The notes under the pieces were generated by a model, which saw only the letters and a list, made by a program, of their open reading frames with translations, was not told the origin of the DNA and did no database searches. From Methylopila turkensis (GTDB lineage: Bacteria; Pseudomonadota; Alphaproteobacteria; Rhizobiales; Methylopilaceae), in the NCBI RefSeq assembly GCF_027922325.1, contig NZ_BSFL01000005.1:1-64000 (forward strand): a DNA stretch of 64,000 nucleotides. Reading direction: 5' to 3'. The translations under genes and the position numbers were made by a program. How positions within the stretch are numbered: position 1 is the first letter of the stretch; each line of letters opens with the position of its first letter. Of the stretch, positions 1 to 11,096 are shown one piece after another.

Positions 1-173
1 ACGCCGGCGCGATCATCTCCGGCGGCAAGGGCGGAGCCGAGGACAAGATCGCCGCCATGGAAGAGGCCGGCATCCGCGTCTCCCCGTCCCCCGCAAGACT
101 GGGCAAAACCCTCGTCGATATGCTGAGGGGCGTCGACGAGCGTCCGGCCCGCGTCGCCGGCGCCGCGCTCTGA
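1..173 (+). CDS. sucD: Succinyl-CoA synthetase (or malate thiokinase) alpha subunit, C-terminal end
   Basis: Only the last 56 codons are inside the window; the frame begins at base 3 and ends at TGA 171-173. The peptide opens with [20 protein letters not shown] and continues through a [12 protein letters not shown] segment, which is the typical end of the ATP-citrate lyase/succinyl-CoA ligase alpha family. SucD couples succinyl-CoA cleavage to nucleotide triphosphate synthesis in the TCA cycle. The closely related MtkB of serine-cycle methylotrophs has nearly the same C-terminus, and the fragment cannot separate them. The gene to its left, outside the window, would decide. Confidence 0.8.
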   Translation, partial: AGAIISGGKGGAEDKIAAMEEAGIRVSPSPARLGKTLVDMLRGVDERPARVAGAAL

Positions 174-434
174 CGTCTCGCAGCCGAATGTTAACCGGAC
201 GCGACGCCCGGTTAACCCTGAAATGAACCGCGAGTTCACCCCGGACGGACGCGATGCGCCCGTCCGGGGGCGGTTGCGGGTTGCGACCTATCGAAGCGCC
301 GACGGGCGCCAGACGGCGGAAATCGCTGGAACAACGGCGCCGCGCGTTGGCGCCTTATCCGAAAGGCGTGGTACGTCAGAGTTGAAGCGTCTGATAACCG
401 GCGCAATCGCCTCGGATCAGGAGATTCTGCGCTC

Positions 435-1160
435 GTGAAAGTCCCGTTGCGCTGGCCTGCCGCTGAAGAGCCGGCGTCCGAACTGGTGCTGGAGCGCTTC
501 GCGCCCGAGCAGACCTTCAAGACCAAGGTCTACGCCGCGCTGAAGCAGGCGATCCTCAACATGGACATCTACTCCACGCCGGAACCGACGTGGATCGACG
601 AGCGCCAGCTCTCCGAGCGGCTCGGCGTCAGCCGCACGCCCGTGCGCGAAGCGGTGGCGATGCTGGAGCAGGAGGGCTTCGTCAAGTCGATGCCCCGCCG
701 CGGCATCATGGTGCTCAAGAAGACCAAGCGCGAGGTCGTGGAGATGATCCAGGCCTGGGCCGCGCTCGAAAGCATGGCCGCGCGCCTCGTCGTGGAGCAG
801 GCGAGCGACGCCGACATCCGGAAGCTGCGCGTGCTGTTCGAGAAGTTCGACGAGGGCCACAAGCCGTCGGACTTCGTCGGCGAATACTCCGCCGCCAACA
901 TCCAGTTCCACCAGACCCTGATCCGGCTGAGCGGTTCGCAGACCCTCGCCGAGATGACCGCGAACCTCCTGGTGCACGTGCGCGGCCTGCGCCAGATCAC
1001 CATCGGCCGCGACGACCGCGCCAGCCGGTCGATCGTCGAGCATCTCGCGATCATCGAGGCGCTGGAGACGCGCGACGGCGACCTCGCCGAGCGCCATTCC
1101 CGCGATCACACGCTCGGCCTCGCCACCTATGTCGAGGAGCACGGCGACATCTTCGACTGA
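435..1160 (+). CDS. GntR-family transcriptional regulator (FCD subfamily)
   Basis: A 241-residue regulator with an N-terminal winged helix-turn-helix (about residues 18-90, with the hallmark SRTPVREAVAMLEQEGFV recognition segment) and a C-terminal all-helical FCD ligand domain. The FCD metal-site pattern is suggested by a histidine in IQFHQTL and histidines near the end (VEHLAIIEAL, RSRDHTLG region). The start is GTG at 435; the first 15 residues are weakly conserved, so a start a few codons later is possible. It faces the acetoacetyl-CoA synthetase gene, with only 3 bp between the stop codons. FCD regulators often sense organic acids, so control of that synthetase or of the upstream TCA gene is plausible but unproven. 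Confidence 0.88.
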   Translation: MKVPLRWPAAEEPASELVLERFAPEQTFKTKVYAALKQAILNMDIYSTPEPTWIDERQLSERLGVSRTPVREAVAMLEQEGFVKSMPRRGIMVLKKTKREVVEMIQAWAALESMAARLVVEQASDADIRKLRVLFEKFDEGHKPSDFVGEYSAANIQFHQTLIRLSGSQTLAEMTANLLVHVRGLRQITIGRDDRASRSIVEHLAIIEALETRDGDLAERHSRDHTLGLATYVEEHGDIFD

Positions 1161-1163
1161 GGC

Positions 1164-3125
<1,962 letters not shown>

Positions 3126-3289
3126 GCAGGGTGCTCCGGCTGGCGGCGTGGAGAGGGTCGGCGTCGGTAAACTTATAAGGGCGGCGTGAGGCGGCCGGAA
3201 GCGCCGGTCTTGGCGCTTCGCGGGCGGGGGCGCTATAAGCCTGTACGCTTCGCGCGCGGGCACCCGTTCCGCAAGAGAGATCCGATCGA

Positions 3290-5008
3290 ATGCGCCGCAT
3301 CGTTCTCGGCCTCGTCGCCGCGGCGCTTGCGCTTGGCGTCGCTTTCGCGGCGCTTCTAGCGCGCGCCTCCGAAAGCGGGTTCGAACGCGCCGTCCTCGAG
3401 CGGCTTCACGCCGGAACCGGCCTTCGGCTGGACGCGAGTGGAGCGGCGGTCAGACTGCTGCCCGCGCCGCGTCTGCGTCTCGCGGACGTGACGGTTAGGT
3501 CCCCGGACGGCGCCGAGATCGCCCGTGCGCGATCGCTGACGGCGACCCCGCGCCTCGGCCCATTGCTGTTCGGGCGTGTGGAGCTGGAGGCGGTCGCGCT
3601 GGACGGTCTGGTGGCGACCGTCACGGACGCCGATCTCGACGCTTTCGCGGAAGCCTTTCGGGGGCGGATTCTCGCGGGCGTGCGGCCTCCGGCGCTGCGG
3701 GTGACGGACGGCGAACTGATCTGGGGCCGAGAGCGCATCCGCGGGATAGATCTGGGGCTCGCCTGGCCCCACGGCGGCGCGCTCGGGCTGACGGCCGCCG
3801 GCCGGTTCCGCGGCCGCACGGTTGAGGCGACGGCGACCCTCGACGACCCGGCCGCGGTCGCTCTCGGGCGGAGCGGCGCGGTGCGCGCTCGGTTCGAAGG
3901 CGGCGGCTTGCGCCTCGCTTATGACGGTCGCACGGCGACGGACGGCGCATCCGCCCGGATCGACGGCCGCATCGCCGCACGGGCGGAGTCGATCCGCGAT
4001 GTCGCGAGCTGGTTCGGCGCTCCGCTTCCGGCCGTCGGCCCCGCGCTGAGCGGCGCGACGCTCTCCGGCGCCGCCGCCGTGTCGCGCGCCGGCCTCGCCG
4101 TCGACCAGGCGGAGATCGCGGTCGACGGCGCGAACTACGTGGGCGCGGCGCGCTTCGCCCTGTCGGACGCAGGCCGGCCGGAGATCGAGGCCACGCTCGA
4201 CGCCAGGACGCTGGACGTCACGCCCTATCTCGAAGGTTTTGCGCCGGCGTTTGGCGCGGATGGAGCATGGAGCGGCCTCCGGTTCGACGTTCAGCCGTTT
4301 CGGGCGGTCGACCTCGACCTGCGGCTGTCCGCGCGCTCGGTCCGGGCCGGCGGACTGCGTCTTGGTCCGACCGCCGCCACCATCACGGTCGCGGATGGCG
4401 CGCTCGACGTCGGCGTCGGCGAGGCGCAGGTCTATGGCGGCGTGGTCGCAGGGCGGGCGCGCATCCGCCCGGACGGCCGCTCCAACCATGTGCGGCTCGA
4501 CCTGCAGGCCAGAGGCGTCGATCTCGAGGACTTGCTGACCGCGGCGCGTGGCGAAGCGGCTTTGTCCGGCGCGCTCTCGGTCGAGGCCTCCCTCGCCGGA
4601 TCGGGCGGATCGATGGAGGAGATCGTGTCGAGCCTGTCCGGCGAAGGCGCGGCGCGGCTGCAGGACGGGGTGATGGGCGGTTTCCGCGCCAAGGCGCTCG
4701 TTCTGCTCGGCCTTGGCGGGCGGCTCGAGATCAGGTCGATCGACGGCGCCATGACCATGGCGGGCGGCGTGGCGAGGCTCCGGGAGCTCGCGCTCGTCGG
4801 GCCGGTAGCGCGCGTCGACGTCTCGGGGGAGGCGGACCTCCGCACGCGCCGCTTCGACCTCGGGGGCAGGCTTGCGGCCGGGAACGGCGCTTCGGCTCCG
4901 GTGCGGATCGACGGCCCGTTCGACAGCCCGCGCCTGAGGCTCGACAGGCGGTCGTTGTTTGGCCGCGGCGGGGACGCCGGGGCGACCGAGGCCGCCGTCG
5001 CGCCCTGA
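3290..5008 (+). CDS. AsmA-family envelope protein
   Basis: A 572-residue protein with a single N-terminal signal-anchor (about residues 5-26) followed by a long beta-rich region. The segment after the anchor ([21 protein letters not shown] then [15 protein letters not shown]) is characteristic of AsmA-like proteins. A second AsmA_2-like part begins around residue 420 ([21 protein letters not shown], then a [12 protein letters not shown] segment). AsmA-like proteins are periplasmic, inner-membrane-anchored and thought to form bridges for phospholipid transport to the outer membrane; this one is shorter than the long YhdP/TamB types. It ends 7 bp before the convergent potI gene. Start ATG 3290. 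Confidence 0.82.
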   Translation: MRRIVLGLVAAALALGVAFAALLARASESGFERAVLERLHAGTGLRLDASGAAVRLLPAPRLRLADVTVRSPDGAEIARARSLTATPRLGPLLFGRVELEAVALDGLVATVTDADLDAFAEAFRGRILAGVRPPALRVTDGELIWGRERIRGIDLGLAWPHGGALGLTAAGRFRGRTVEATATLDDPAAVALGRSGAVRARFEGGGLRLAYDGRTATDGASARIDGRIAARAESIRDVASWFGAPLPAVGPALSGATLSGAAAVSRAGLAVDQAEIAVDGANYVGAARFALSDAGRPEIEATLDARTLDVTPYLEGFAPAFGADGAWSGLRFDVQPFRAVDLDLRLSARSVRAGGLRLGPTAATITVADGALDVGVGEAQVYGGVVAGRARIRPDGRSNHVRLDLQARGVDLEDLLTAARGEAALSGALSVEASLAGSGGSMEEIVSSLSGEGAARLQDGVMGGFRAKALVLLGLGGRLEIRSIDGAMTMAGGVARLRELALVGPVARVDVSGEADLRTRRFDLGGRLAAGNGASAPVRIDGPFDSPRLRLDRRSLFGRGGDAGATEAAVAP

Positions 5009-5015
5009 CGCCGGC

Positions 5016-5837
5016 TCAACGGCCCGCGGCTGCGGCGCGTTCGGCTTTCAGCCGCTCGTTCTCGGCGCGCTTGGTCGCGATCGAGGCGATGATCACGCCG
5101 GTCGTGACGATCGCGATCAAGATCGAGCACACCGCGTTGATCTCGGGCTTCACGCCAAGGCGCACCGACGAGTAGATCCGCATCGGCAGGGTCGTCGCGC
5201 CCGGTCCGGTCGTGAACTGCGAGATCACCAGATCGTCGATCGAGAGCGTGAAGGCGAGCATCCAGCCGGAGACCACGGCCGGCAGGATGATCGGCAGCGT
5301 GATGACGAAGAAGGTCTTGAACGGTGGACAGCCGAGGTCGAGGGCGGCCTCCTCGAGGCTCCTGTCGAACGTGACGAGCCGGGACTGCACCACCACGGCG
5401 ACGAAGCACATCGCGAAGGTGACATGCGCGATCGTGAGCGTGAGGAAGCCGCGCTCGAGATTGATCGCCACGAACAGCAGCAGCATGGACAGGCCGGTGA
5501 TGACCTCGGGCATGACGAGCGGCGCGTAGATCATCCCGGAGAACAGCGTGCGGCCCCGGAACCGGCCGAGACGGGTCAGCGTCACCGCGGCGAGCGTGCC
5601 GAGCACGGTCGCGAGCGTCGCCGAGACCAGGCCCAGGCGGATCGTCACCCAGGCGGCTTCGAGCAGCTGTTCGTTGTGCAGCAGGGAGACGTACCAGCGC
5701 GTCGAGAAGCCGCCCCAGACGGTGACGAGCTGGCTGTCGTTGAAGGAGTATAGCACCAGGATCAGGATCGGCAGGTACAGGAACGAGAAGCCGAGCACGA
5801 GCGCGGTGACGTTGACGGCGGAGAGGCCTTTGGTCAC
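5016..5837 (-). CDS. potI: Putrescine/spermidine ABC transporter permease PotI
   Basis: A 273-residue inner-membrane permease of the PotC/PotI type. It begins with a membrane helix (FSFLYLPILILVLYSFND), has the EAALDLGCPPFKTFFVITLPI loop that docks the ATPase (EAA motif), and ends with a charged tail. GTG 5837 overlaps the potH stop by four bases (GTGA), which fixes the start; the open frame extends to 6560 only because it shadows potH. It is the last gene of the potF-G-H-I unit and pairs with PotH to form the channel. Confidence 0.93.
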   Translation of the reverse strand: MTKGLSAVNVTALVLGFSFLYLPILILVLYSFNDSQLVTVWGGFSTRWYVSLLHNEQLLEAAWVTIRLGLVSATLATVLGTLAAVTLTRLGRFRGRTLFSGMIYAPLVMPEVITGLSMLLLFVAINLERGFLTLTIAHVTFAMCFVAVVVQSRLVTFDRSLEEAALDLGCPPFKTFFVITLPIILPAVVSGWMLAFTLSIDDLVISQFTTGPGATTLPMRIYSSVRLGVKPEINAVCSILIAIVTTGVIIASIATKRAENERLKAERAAAAGR

Positions 5838-6766
5838 GCCTTGCCCTCCAGTTGTCGGGCCTGGACGTTCTGGTAGACCGCAATCGGCACCACCAGCACC
5901 AGCAGGAGCAGCACCGCGATCGCGGACGAGACCGGCCAGTCGCGGTTGAGGAAGAACTCGTTGTAGAGCGTCTTGCCGATCATCAGCGTCTCGGAGCCGC
6001 CGAGCAGGTCGGGGATGACGAACTCGCCGACCGCCGGAATGAACACCAGGAAGCAGCCGGCGATCACGCCCGGGATCGAGAGCGGCACGGTGATCTGCCA
6101 GAACGCCTTCCAGGGCGGCGATCCGAGGTCGGCCGCGGCTTCGAGCAGCGACTCGTCGAGCTTCTCGAGGCTGGCGTAGAGCGGCAGCACCATGAACGGC
6201 AGGTAGGAGTAGACGATGCCGATGAGCACGGCCGTCTCGGTATTCATGATGTAGAGCGGCTCCGAGATGATCCCGGTCCAGAGCAGGAAGGCGTTCAGCA
6301 GGCCCTCGGGGCTCAGGATGCCGATCCAGGCGTAGACGCGGATCAGCAGCGAGGTCCAGAACGGCAGGATCACCGCCATGACGAGCGCGGGCCGTATCGA
6401 CTTCGGCGCGCGCGCCATGGCGTAGGCCATAGGATAGCCGATCAGCAGCATCAGCAGCGTCGAGATGACCGCGATGCGCAGGCTCGACAGATACGAGACC
6501 CAATAGAGCTCGTCTTCCGTCAGCAGCGTGTAATTCTCGAAGTCGAGGCCGTTCCACCACTCGACCACGCCCTGCCAGCCGGCCGAAAGGTCGAGAAGCG
6601 GCGTATAGGGCGGCTGCGCGATCGTCGCGTCGGAAAGCGAAATTTTCAGCACGATCACGAACGGCGCGAGAAAGAAGATCAGCAGCCAGACATAGGGAAT
6701 CGCGATCAGGATGCGGCGGCCGAGGCCGCTCGATCCCGCGCGCTTGGTCGAGACGGCGTCCGTCAT
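5834..6766 (-). CDS. potH: Putrescine/spermidine ABC transporter permease PotH
   Basis: A 310-residue permease of the PotB/PotH type. A cytoplasmic lead is followed by a strong first membrane helix (IPYVWLLIFFLAPFVIVLKISLSD), a periplasmic loop, and four to five further helices. The EAA-type motif is LLEAAADLGSPPWKAFWQITVPLS. Size and the NTETAVLIGIVYSYLPFMVLPLY segment match PotH. It starts 10 bp downstream of the potG stop and overlaps potI by 4 bp, so the three genes are probably co-transcribed and co-translated. Confidence 0.93.
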   Translation of the reverse strand: MTDAVSTKRAGSSGLGRRILIAIPYVWLLIFFLAPFVIVLKISLSDATIAQPPYTPLLDLSAGWQGVVEWWNGLDFENYTLLTEDELYWVSYLSSLRIAVISTLLMLLIGYPMAYAMARAPKSIRPALVMAVILPFWTSLLIRVYAWIGILSPEGLLNAFLLWTGIISEPLYIMNTETAVLIGIVYSYLPFMVLPLYASLEKLDESLLEAAADLGSPPWKAFWQITVPLSIPGVIAGCFLVFIPAVGEFVIPDLLGGSETLMIGKTLYNEFFLNRDWPVSSAIAVLLLLVLVVPIAVYQNVQARQLEGKA

Positions 6767-6776
6767 GGCCGGGCCC

Positions 6777-7946
6777 TCACGACGTCAGCAGCACGCCGGC
6801 GTCCGGTGCGAACCAGACATGGACCTTGTCGTCCCAGGCGATCGGCGCGAATTCGGTGCGGGTGGCGTTGGCGCGGCTGACGCGCATGATCTTCTCGGAG
6901 CCGTCGAGCTTGACCAGGAACTTGGTCCAGTCGCCGAAATAGGCGATGTCCCAGACCTCGCCTCTCAGCACGTTGGTCGCGTCGGGCGGAGGCGGGTCGA
7001 TCGAGATGCGCACCTTCTCCGGGCGCAGGGCGAAGGCGACGTCGGCCCCCTGCGCCGGCGAGGGATCGGGCGCGGCCGCCGCGATCTCGACCGCGGGCTC
7101 CGCCACGGCGAGCCGCGCCATGCCTCCGGCGGCGCTCGCCACCTTGGCATCCAGGATGTTGATGTCGCCGATGAAGTCCGCCACGTAGCGGCAGTTCGGC
7201 TGCTCGTAGATGTCGCCGGGGGTCGCCACCTGGACGAGCTTGCCGTGGTTCATGACCGCGATGCGGTCGGCGACGGTCATCGCCTCCTCCTGGTCGTGAG
7301 TGACGATCAGGAAGGTCAGCCCGAGCTCCATCTGGAGGTCCATCAGCTCGAACTGGGTCTCCTCGCGCAGCTTCTTGTCGAGCGCGCCGAGAGGTTCGTC
7401 GAGCAGCAGCACCTTGGGCCGCTTCGCGAGCGAACGCGCCAGCGCGACGCGCTGGCGCTGGCCGCCGGAGAGCTGGTGCGGCTTCCGGCTCGCGAATGGC
7501 TCCAGCTTCACGAGCTTGAGCATCTCCTTCACCCGCGCCTCGATCTCGGTCCTCGGCAGCCTGTCCTGCTTCAGGCCGAAGCCGATGTTCTGCTCCACGC
7601 TCATGTGCGGGAACAGGGCGTAGGACTGGAACATCATGTTCACGGGCCGCCGGTAGGGCGGCACCCCGGACAGGTCCTGGCCGGCGAGCGTAATGCGGCC
7701 CGACGTCGGCTCCTCGAAGCCGGCGAGCATGCGCATCAGCGTCGTCTTGCCGCAGCCGGAAGGGCCAAGCAGGGCGAAGAACTCGCGCTGGTGGATGTCG
7801 ATCGAGACGTCGTCGACGGCGGTGAAGTCGCCGAAGCGCTTCACGACGTTTTCGAAGCGGATCAGCGGGACCGCGGAGGGATCGAGCCAAGGCGCGAACG
7901 AGCGCCGGATCGGGCCGAGGGCTTTCTGTGCCGGCTTGAGCGCCAT
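6777..7946 (-). CDS. potG: Putrescine/spermidine ABC transporter ATPase PotG
   Basis: A 389-residue ATPase energising polyamine import. Walker A is LLGPSGCGKTT, signature HQLSGGQRQRVALARSLAKRP, Walker B VLLLDEPLGALD, and the switch histidine is in FLIVTHDQEEAM. A C-terminal TOBE domain follows (VAFALRPEKVRIS). I prefer ATG 7946 (MALKPAQ), which has an AGGA seven bases upstream. The alternative ATG 7976 is part of a REP repeat head (CGTCAT), so translation from there is unlikely. It lies downstream of potF with 195 bp of repeat-bearing sequence between. Confidence 0.94.
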   Translation of the reverse strand: MALKPAQKALGPIRRSFAPWLDPSAVPLIRFENVVKRFGDFTAVDDVSIDIHQREFFALLGPSGCGKTTLMRMLAGFEEPTSGRITLAGQDLSGVPPYRRPVNMMFQSYALFPHMSVEQNIGFGLKQDRLPRTEIEARVKEMLKLVKLEPFASRKPHQLSGGQRQRVALARSLAKRPKVLLLDEPLGALDKKLREETQFELMDLQMELGLTFLIVTHDQEEAMTVADRIAVMNHGKLVQVATPGDIYEQPNCRYVADFIGDINILDAKVASAAGGMARLAVAEPAVEIAAAAPDPSPAQGADVAFALRPEKVRISIDPPPPDATNVLRGEVWDIAYFGDWTKFLVKLDGSEKIMRVSRANATRTEFAPIAWDDKVHVWFAPDAGVLLTS

Positions 7947-7970
7947 GTGCGGGTCCTGCAGGGTGGGCTT

Positions 7971-8002
7971 CGTCATCCCGGCCGCCGCCGGGCTGAGAGC
8001 CG
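7971..8002 (+). repeat. Solo REP-like element, same family as the repeats flanking the GIY-YIG gene
   Basis: The first 15 bases, CGTCATCCCGGCCGC, are identical to the head of the repeat at 11023, and the GAGAGCCG near the end also matches. An internal hairpin pairs CCCGGC 7977-7982 with GCCGGG 7987-7992. It sits just upstream of potG with no nuclease gene beside it, so it looks like a non-autonomous copy. Confidence 0.65.
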
Positions 8003-8030
8003 TCGCCGCTCTCGAAGACAGCTCCCTCGC

Positions 8031-8118
8031 CGTCATGGTCCGGCTTGACCGGACCATCCATCCCGGACGTGAAGCTCGACGCCCGGGATGGATCCCCCGG
8101 TCAAGCCGGAGGATGACG
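8031..8118. repeat. 88-bp near-palindrome (intergenic palindromic element) between potF and potG
   Basis: The left arm begins CGTCATGGTCCGGCTTGACC and the right arm, read on the minus strand, begins CGTCATCCTCCGGCTTGACC; the arms stay complementary to a central GAAGCTC. Each arm also holds its own small hairpin (TCCGG-CTTGA-CCGGA). As RNA it would fold into a long or clover-like structure inside the potF-potG transcript. Such a structure often stabilises the upstream message and lowers downstream expression. Its termini resemble the REP family nearby but the inner sequence differs, so it is a second family. Confidence 0.8.
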
Positions 8119-8141
8119 CGTTCGCGCCGAAGCCGGCGGGC

Positions 8142-9248
8142 TCAGCGCCCGCTCTTGGCCTTCGTCCATGCGCGGGTGAGCGCGCGCTGGACCTTCGAGT
8201 CCTCGACCGTCGGGACGGTGTAGAGGCGCTGGAACACCTCCGGCGTCGGGTAGATCGCCGGGTTGCTCTTCACCGCTTCGTCGAGCAGGTCCTGGGACTT
8301 CAGGTTGCCGTTGGCGTAGGAGACGTAGTTCGACGCCTTGGCGGCGACCTCCGGCTTCAGGATGTAGTTCAGAAAGATGTGCGCGTTCTCGACGTTCGGC
8401 GCGTCGGCCGGGATCGCCATCTGGTCGAACCAGAGCTGCGCGCCCTCCTTCGGGATCACATATTCGACGTTCACGCCCTTGTCGGCTTCCTCGGCGCGGG
8501 TCTTGGCCTGGAAGACGTCGCCGGAATAGCCGACCGTGACGCAGATGTTCCCGTTCGCCAGCGCGTTGATGTACTCGGACGAATGGAACTTGGTGATGAA
8601 GGGCTTGAGCTTGCCGAGGTGCTCGGCCGCCTTCTCCACGTCCTTGACGTTGGTCAGGTCGGGCGCGAGCCCGAGATAGGTCATGACCGACGGCAGCAGG
8701 TCCTCGGGGCTGTCGAGCAGCATCACGCCGCAGCTCTTCAGCTTCTTGAGGTTCGCGGGGTCGTAGACCAGCGCCCAGCTGTCGAGCGGCGCGTCGGGGA
8801 ACGCCTTCTTGACCTTGTCGACATTGTAGCCGATCCCGGTCGTGCCCCACATATAGTTGATGGAATAAGCGTTTTCGGGATCGTACTTGGCGATCCTCTG
8901 GTAGATCTCCGGCCAGGCGTTGGCGAGGTTCGGCAGCTTCGACTTGTCGAGCTTCTGGAACACGCCCGCCTTGATCTGGCGCGACAGGAACGTCGCGCTC
9001 GGAACCACCACGTCGTAGCCGGTCTTGCCGGTCAGAAGCTTGGTTTCGAGGATCTCGTTGGAGTCGAAGACGTCGTAGACGACCTTGATGCCGGTTTCGG
9101 CCTCGAAGTCCTTGAGCACCTGCTCGTCAATGTAGTCGGACCAGTTGTAGACCCGGACCTCTTTGCTTTGGGCGAAGGCCTGTCCCGCGAGGCCCACAGC
9201 CAGACCGCACGCCGCCGCCAGCGTGCGCAGCAATCGTTTCGACGTCAT
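8142..9248 (-). CDS. potF: Putrescine-binding periplasmic protein PotF
   Basis: A 368-residue solute-binding protein that delivers putrescine to PotGHI. The signal peptide runs to AFA-Q near residue 27, followed by the family start KEVRVYNWSDYIDEQVLKDF. Other hallmarks are FDSNEILETKLLTGKTGYDVVVPS and the acidic and aromatic ligand residues in INYMWGTTGIGYN. An AGGAGAG lies eight bases upstream of ATG 9248. It is the first gene of the pot unit and is divergent from the glutamine-synthetase-like gene, consistent with a shared putrescine response. Confidence 0.94.
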   Translation of the reverse strand: MTSKRLLRTLAAACGLAVGLAGQAFAQSKEVRVYNWSDYIDEQVLKDFEAETGIKVVYDVFDSNEILETKLLTGKTGYDVVVPSATFLSRQIKAGVFQKLDKSKLPNLANAWPEIYQRIAKYDPENAYSINYMWGTTGIGYNVDKVKKAFPDAPLDSWALVYDPANLKKLKSCGVMLLDSPEDLLPSVMTYLGLAPDLTNVKDVEKAAEHLGKLKPFITKFHSSEYINALANGNICVTVGYSGDVFQAKTRAEEADKGVNVEYVIPKEGAQLWFDQMAIPADAPNVENAHIFLNYILKPEVAAKASNYVSYANGNLKSQDLLDEAVKSNPAIYPTPEVFQRLYTVPTVEDSKVQRALTRAWTKAKSGR

Positions 9249-9611
9249 GCGCCGTCTCTCCTGTCGCGATCGCCCGCCGAGGAGGGCGCGGGCGCAAGGC
9301 TAGCCTCGCCGGATAACGCGCACAACACATTCCCTGCCTGATAGAGCGCCATGCCTTCAAATCATGCTGCGGCGCGGCGGATTGATTTGGTTCACGGGCT
9401 CGGGCACGCTGGAGCGACGCCGCCAGCCGGCGTCCGGACGGCTCTCCGTCTGGCGCGACCGTTTCGAGATTCCCTCCCCAGACCCGATCCGGGAGCGGGC
9501 CGCGCGACGCGACGGGCGGGACGCCCGCCGCAGGTTCGATGATACGGCTCGGGTCGAGCCGCCGCATCCGCGGGCCCGTCCGGGCTGCGGCGGCCTCCGC
9601 GCGCAAGGTGC
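9249..9611. promoter_or_regulatory. Divergent intergenic region between potF and the puuA-like gene
   Basis: This 363-bp stretch carries no credible ORF. It must hold the outward promoters for the pot operon and the glutamine-synthetase-like gene. A slightly AT-richer patch (about 9315-9395) is the likeliest promoter area, but I see no clear operator palindrome and no good -35/-10 pair. Confidence 0.5.
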
Positions 9612-11015
9612 ATGATGAGCAAGAAGAAGCGCAGCAGTCTCAAGGAGGCGATCGCCGACCGGCGCGGCGCGGCCTCTCTGGACGAGGCGCGCGCCTGGGT
9701 TCTCGAACGGGGCGTCGAGGAGCTCGAATGCGTCGTGGCCGACCAGGCCGGCGTGGCGCGCGGCAAGATCATGCCGGCCGCCAAGTTCTTCGCCTCTCCG
9801 ACGATGAACATGCCGTCCTCGATCTTCCACCAGACCATCGCGGGCGGCTACGCGGACGACGACGTGGTGGGCGGCGGCGATCCAGCCGACAGCGACGTGG
9901 TGCTGGAGCCCGACTTCTCCACCCTCGCCGTCGTGCCCTGGGCGTCCGACCCGACCGCGCAGATCATCCACGACGCGTTTCACCGCGACGGGCGGCCGGT
10001 CGAGGTCTCGCCGCGCCAGCTTCTGAAGCGGGTGGTCGATCTCTACGACAAGAAGGGCTGGACGCCGGTGATCGCGCCGGAGATCGAGTTCTACCTCGTC
10101 AAGCCCAACACCGATCCCGACTATCCGCTGGAGCCGCCGATCGGCCGTTCCGGACGGCCGGAGACGGGGCGGCAGTCCTACTCCATCTCCGCGGTGAACG
10201 AGTTCGACGAGCTGTTCGAGGACATCTACGACCTCTCGGAAGCGCAGGGGCTCGAGATCGACACCCTGATCCACGAGGAGGGCGCCGCGCAGATGGAGAT
10301 CAATCTGCGGCACGGGCACCCGCTCGCGCTGGCCGATCAGGTCTTCATGTTCAAGCGCACGATCCGCGAGGCGGCGCTCAAGCACAACATCTACGCCACC
10401 TTCATGGCGAAGCCGATCGCGAACGAGCCCGGCTCCGCCATGCACATCCACCAGTCCGTGCTGAACGCCGACGGCAGCAACCTGTTCTCGGACCCGCAGG
10501 GCAAGCCGTCTTCCGAGTTCTTCGCCTTCCTCGCCGGCACGCAGAAGTATCTGCCGTCGGTGATGTGCGTGCTGGCGCCCTACGTGAACTCCTACCGCCG
10601 GCTCACGCGCCAGTCCTCCGCGCCCATCAACGTGCAATGGGGCTACGACAACCGCACCACCGGCATCCGCGTGCCGCCGTCGGGGCCATCCGCCCGCCGG
10701 GTCGAGAACCGGGTGCCGTCGTCCGACGCCAACCCCTATCTCGCCATCGCCGCCTCGCTCGCCTGCGGCTATCTCGGCATGATCGAGGGGCTGCAGCCGA
10801 CGGAGCCGATCGAGGGGTCCGCCCACGGCCTCGACTACGCGCTGCCGCGCGGCCTGCTCGAAGCGGTCGCCGCCTTCGAGGACTGCACGCCGCTTCAGGA
10901 CGTGTTCGGCCGCTCCTTCATCGACACCTACGGCGCGATCAAGCGCGCGGAGTTCGAGACCTTCATGCGCGTGATCAGCCCGTGGGAGCGCGAGTACCTG
11001 CTGCTGAACGTGTGA
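9612..11015 (+). CDS. puuA: Glutamine synthetase-family protein, probable gamma-glutamylputrescine synthetase
   Basis: A 467-residue class I glutamine-synthetase-like ligase. Hallmarks are the catalytic-domain start VIAPEIEFYL, the metal and ATP motif GSAMHIHQSV, and the C-terminal NRTTGIRVP and NRVPSSDANPYLAIA blocks. The N-terminal part (VADQAGVARGKIMPAAKFF) is the diverged beta-grasp of the PuuA group. PuuA joins glutamate to putrescine with ATP, the first step of the gamma-glutamylated putrescine route. Placement beside potFGHI and an amine-oxidase-like flavoprotein supports that role over true glutamine synthesis. ATG 9612 is followed at once by a second ATG (9615); either could be used. 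Confidence 0.88.
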   Translation: MMSKKKRSSLKEAIADRRGAASLDEARAWVLERGVEELECVVADQAGVARGKIMPAAKFFASPTMNMPSSIFHQTIAGGYADDDVVGGGDPADSDVVLEPDFSTLAVVPWASDPTAQIIHDAFHRDGRPVEVSPRQLLKRVVDLYDKKGWTPVIAPEIEFYLVKPNTDPDYPLEPPIGRSGRPETGRQSYSISAVNEFDELFEDIYDLSEAQGLEIDTLIHEEGAAQMEINLRHGHPLALADQVFMFKRTIREAALKHNIYATFMAKPIANEPGSAMHIHQSVLNADGSNLFSDPQGKPSSEFFAFLAGTQKYLPSVMCVLAPYVNSYRRLTRQSSAPINVQWGYDNRTTGIRVPPSGPSARRVENRVPSSDANPYLAIAASLACGYLGMIEGLQPTEPIEGSAHGLDYALPRGLLEAVAAFEDCTPLQDVFGRSFIDTYGAIKRAEFETFMRVISPWEREYLLLNV

Positions 11016-11022
11016 GCCAAAG

Positions 11023-11063
11023 CGTCATCCCGGCCGCAGCGGCGAAGCCGCGGAGAGCCGGGA
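11023..11063 (+). repeat. Left REP-like repeat flanking the GIY-YIG gene
   Basis: The head CGTCATCCCGGCCGCAGC leads into a two-tier hairpin: outer TCCCGGC 11028-11034 with GCCGGGA 11057-11063, inner GCGGC 11039-11043 with GCCGC 11047-11051. It begins 7 bp after the puuA-like stop codon. The tail GCGGAGAGCCGGGA is identical to the opposite-strand sequence at 11400-11413. Confidence 0.85.
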
Positions 11064-11096
11064 CCGTCATACGACGTGGATTCGGGCCGGACGGCG

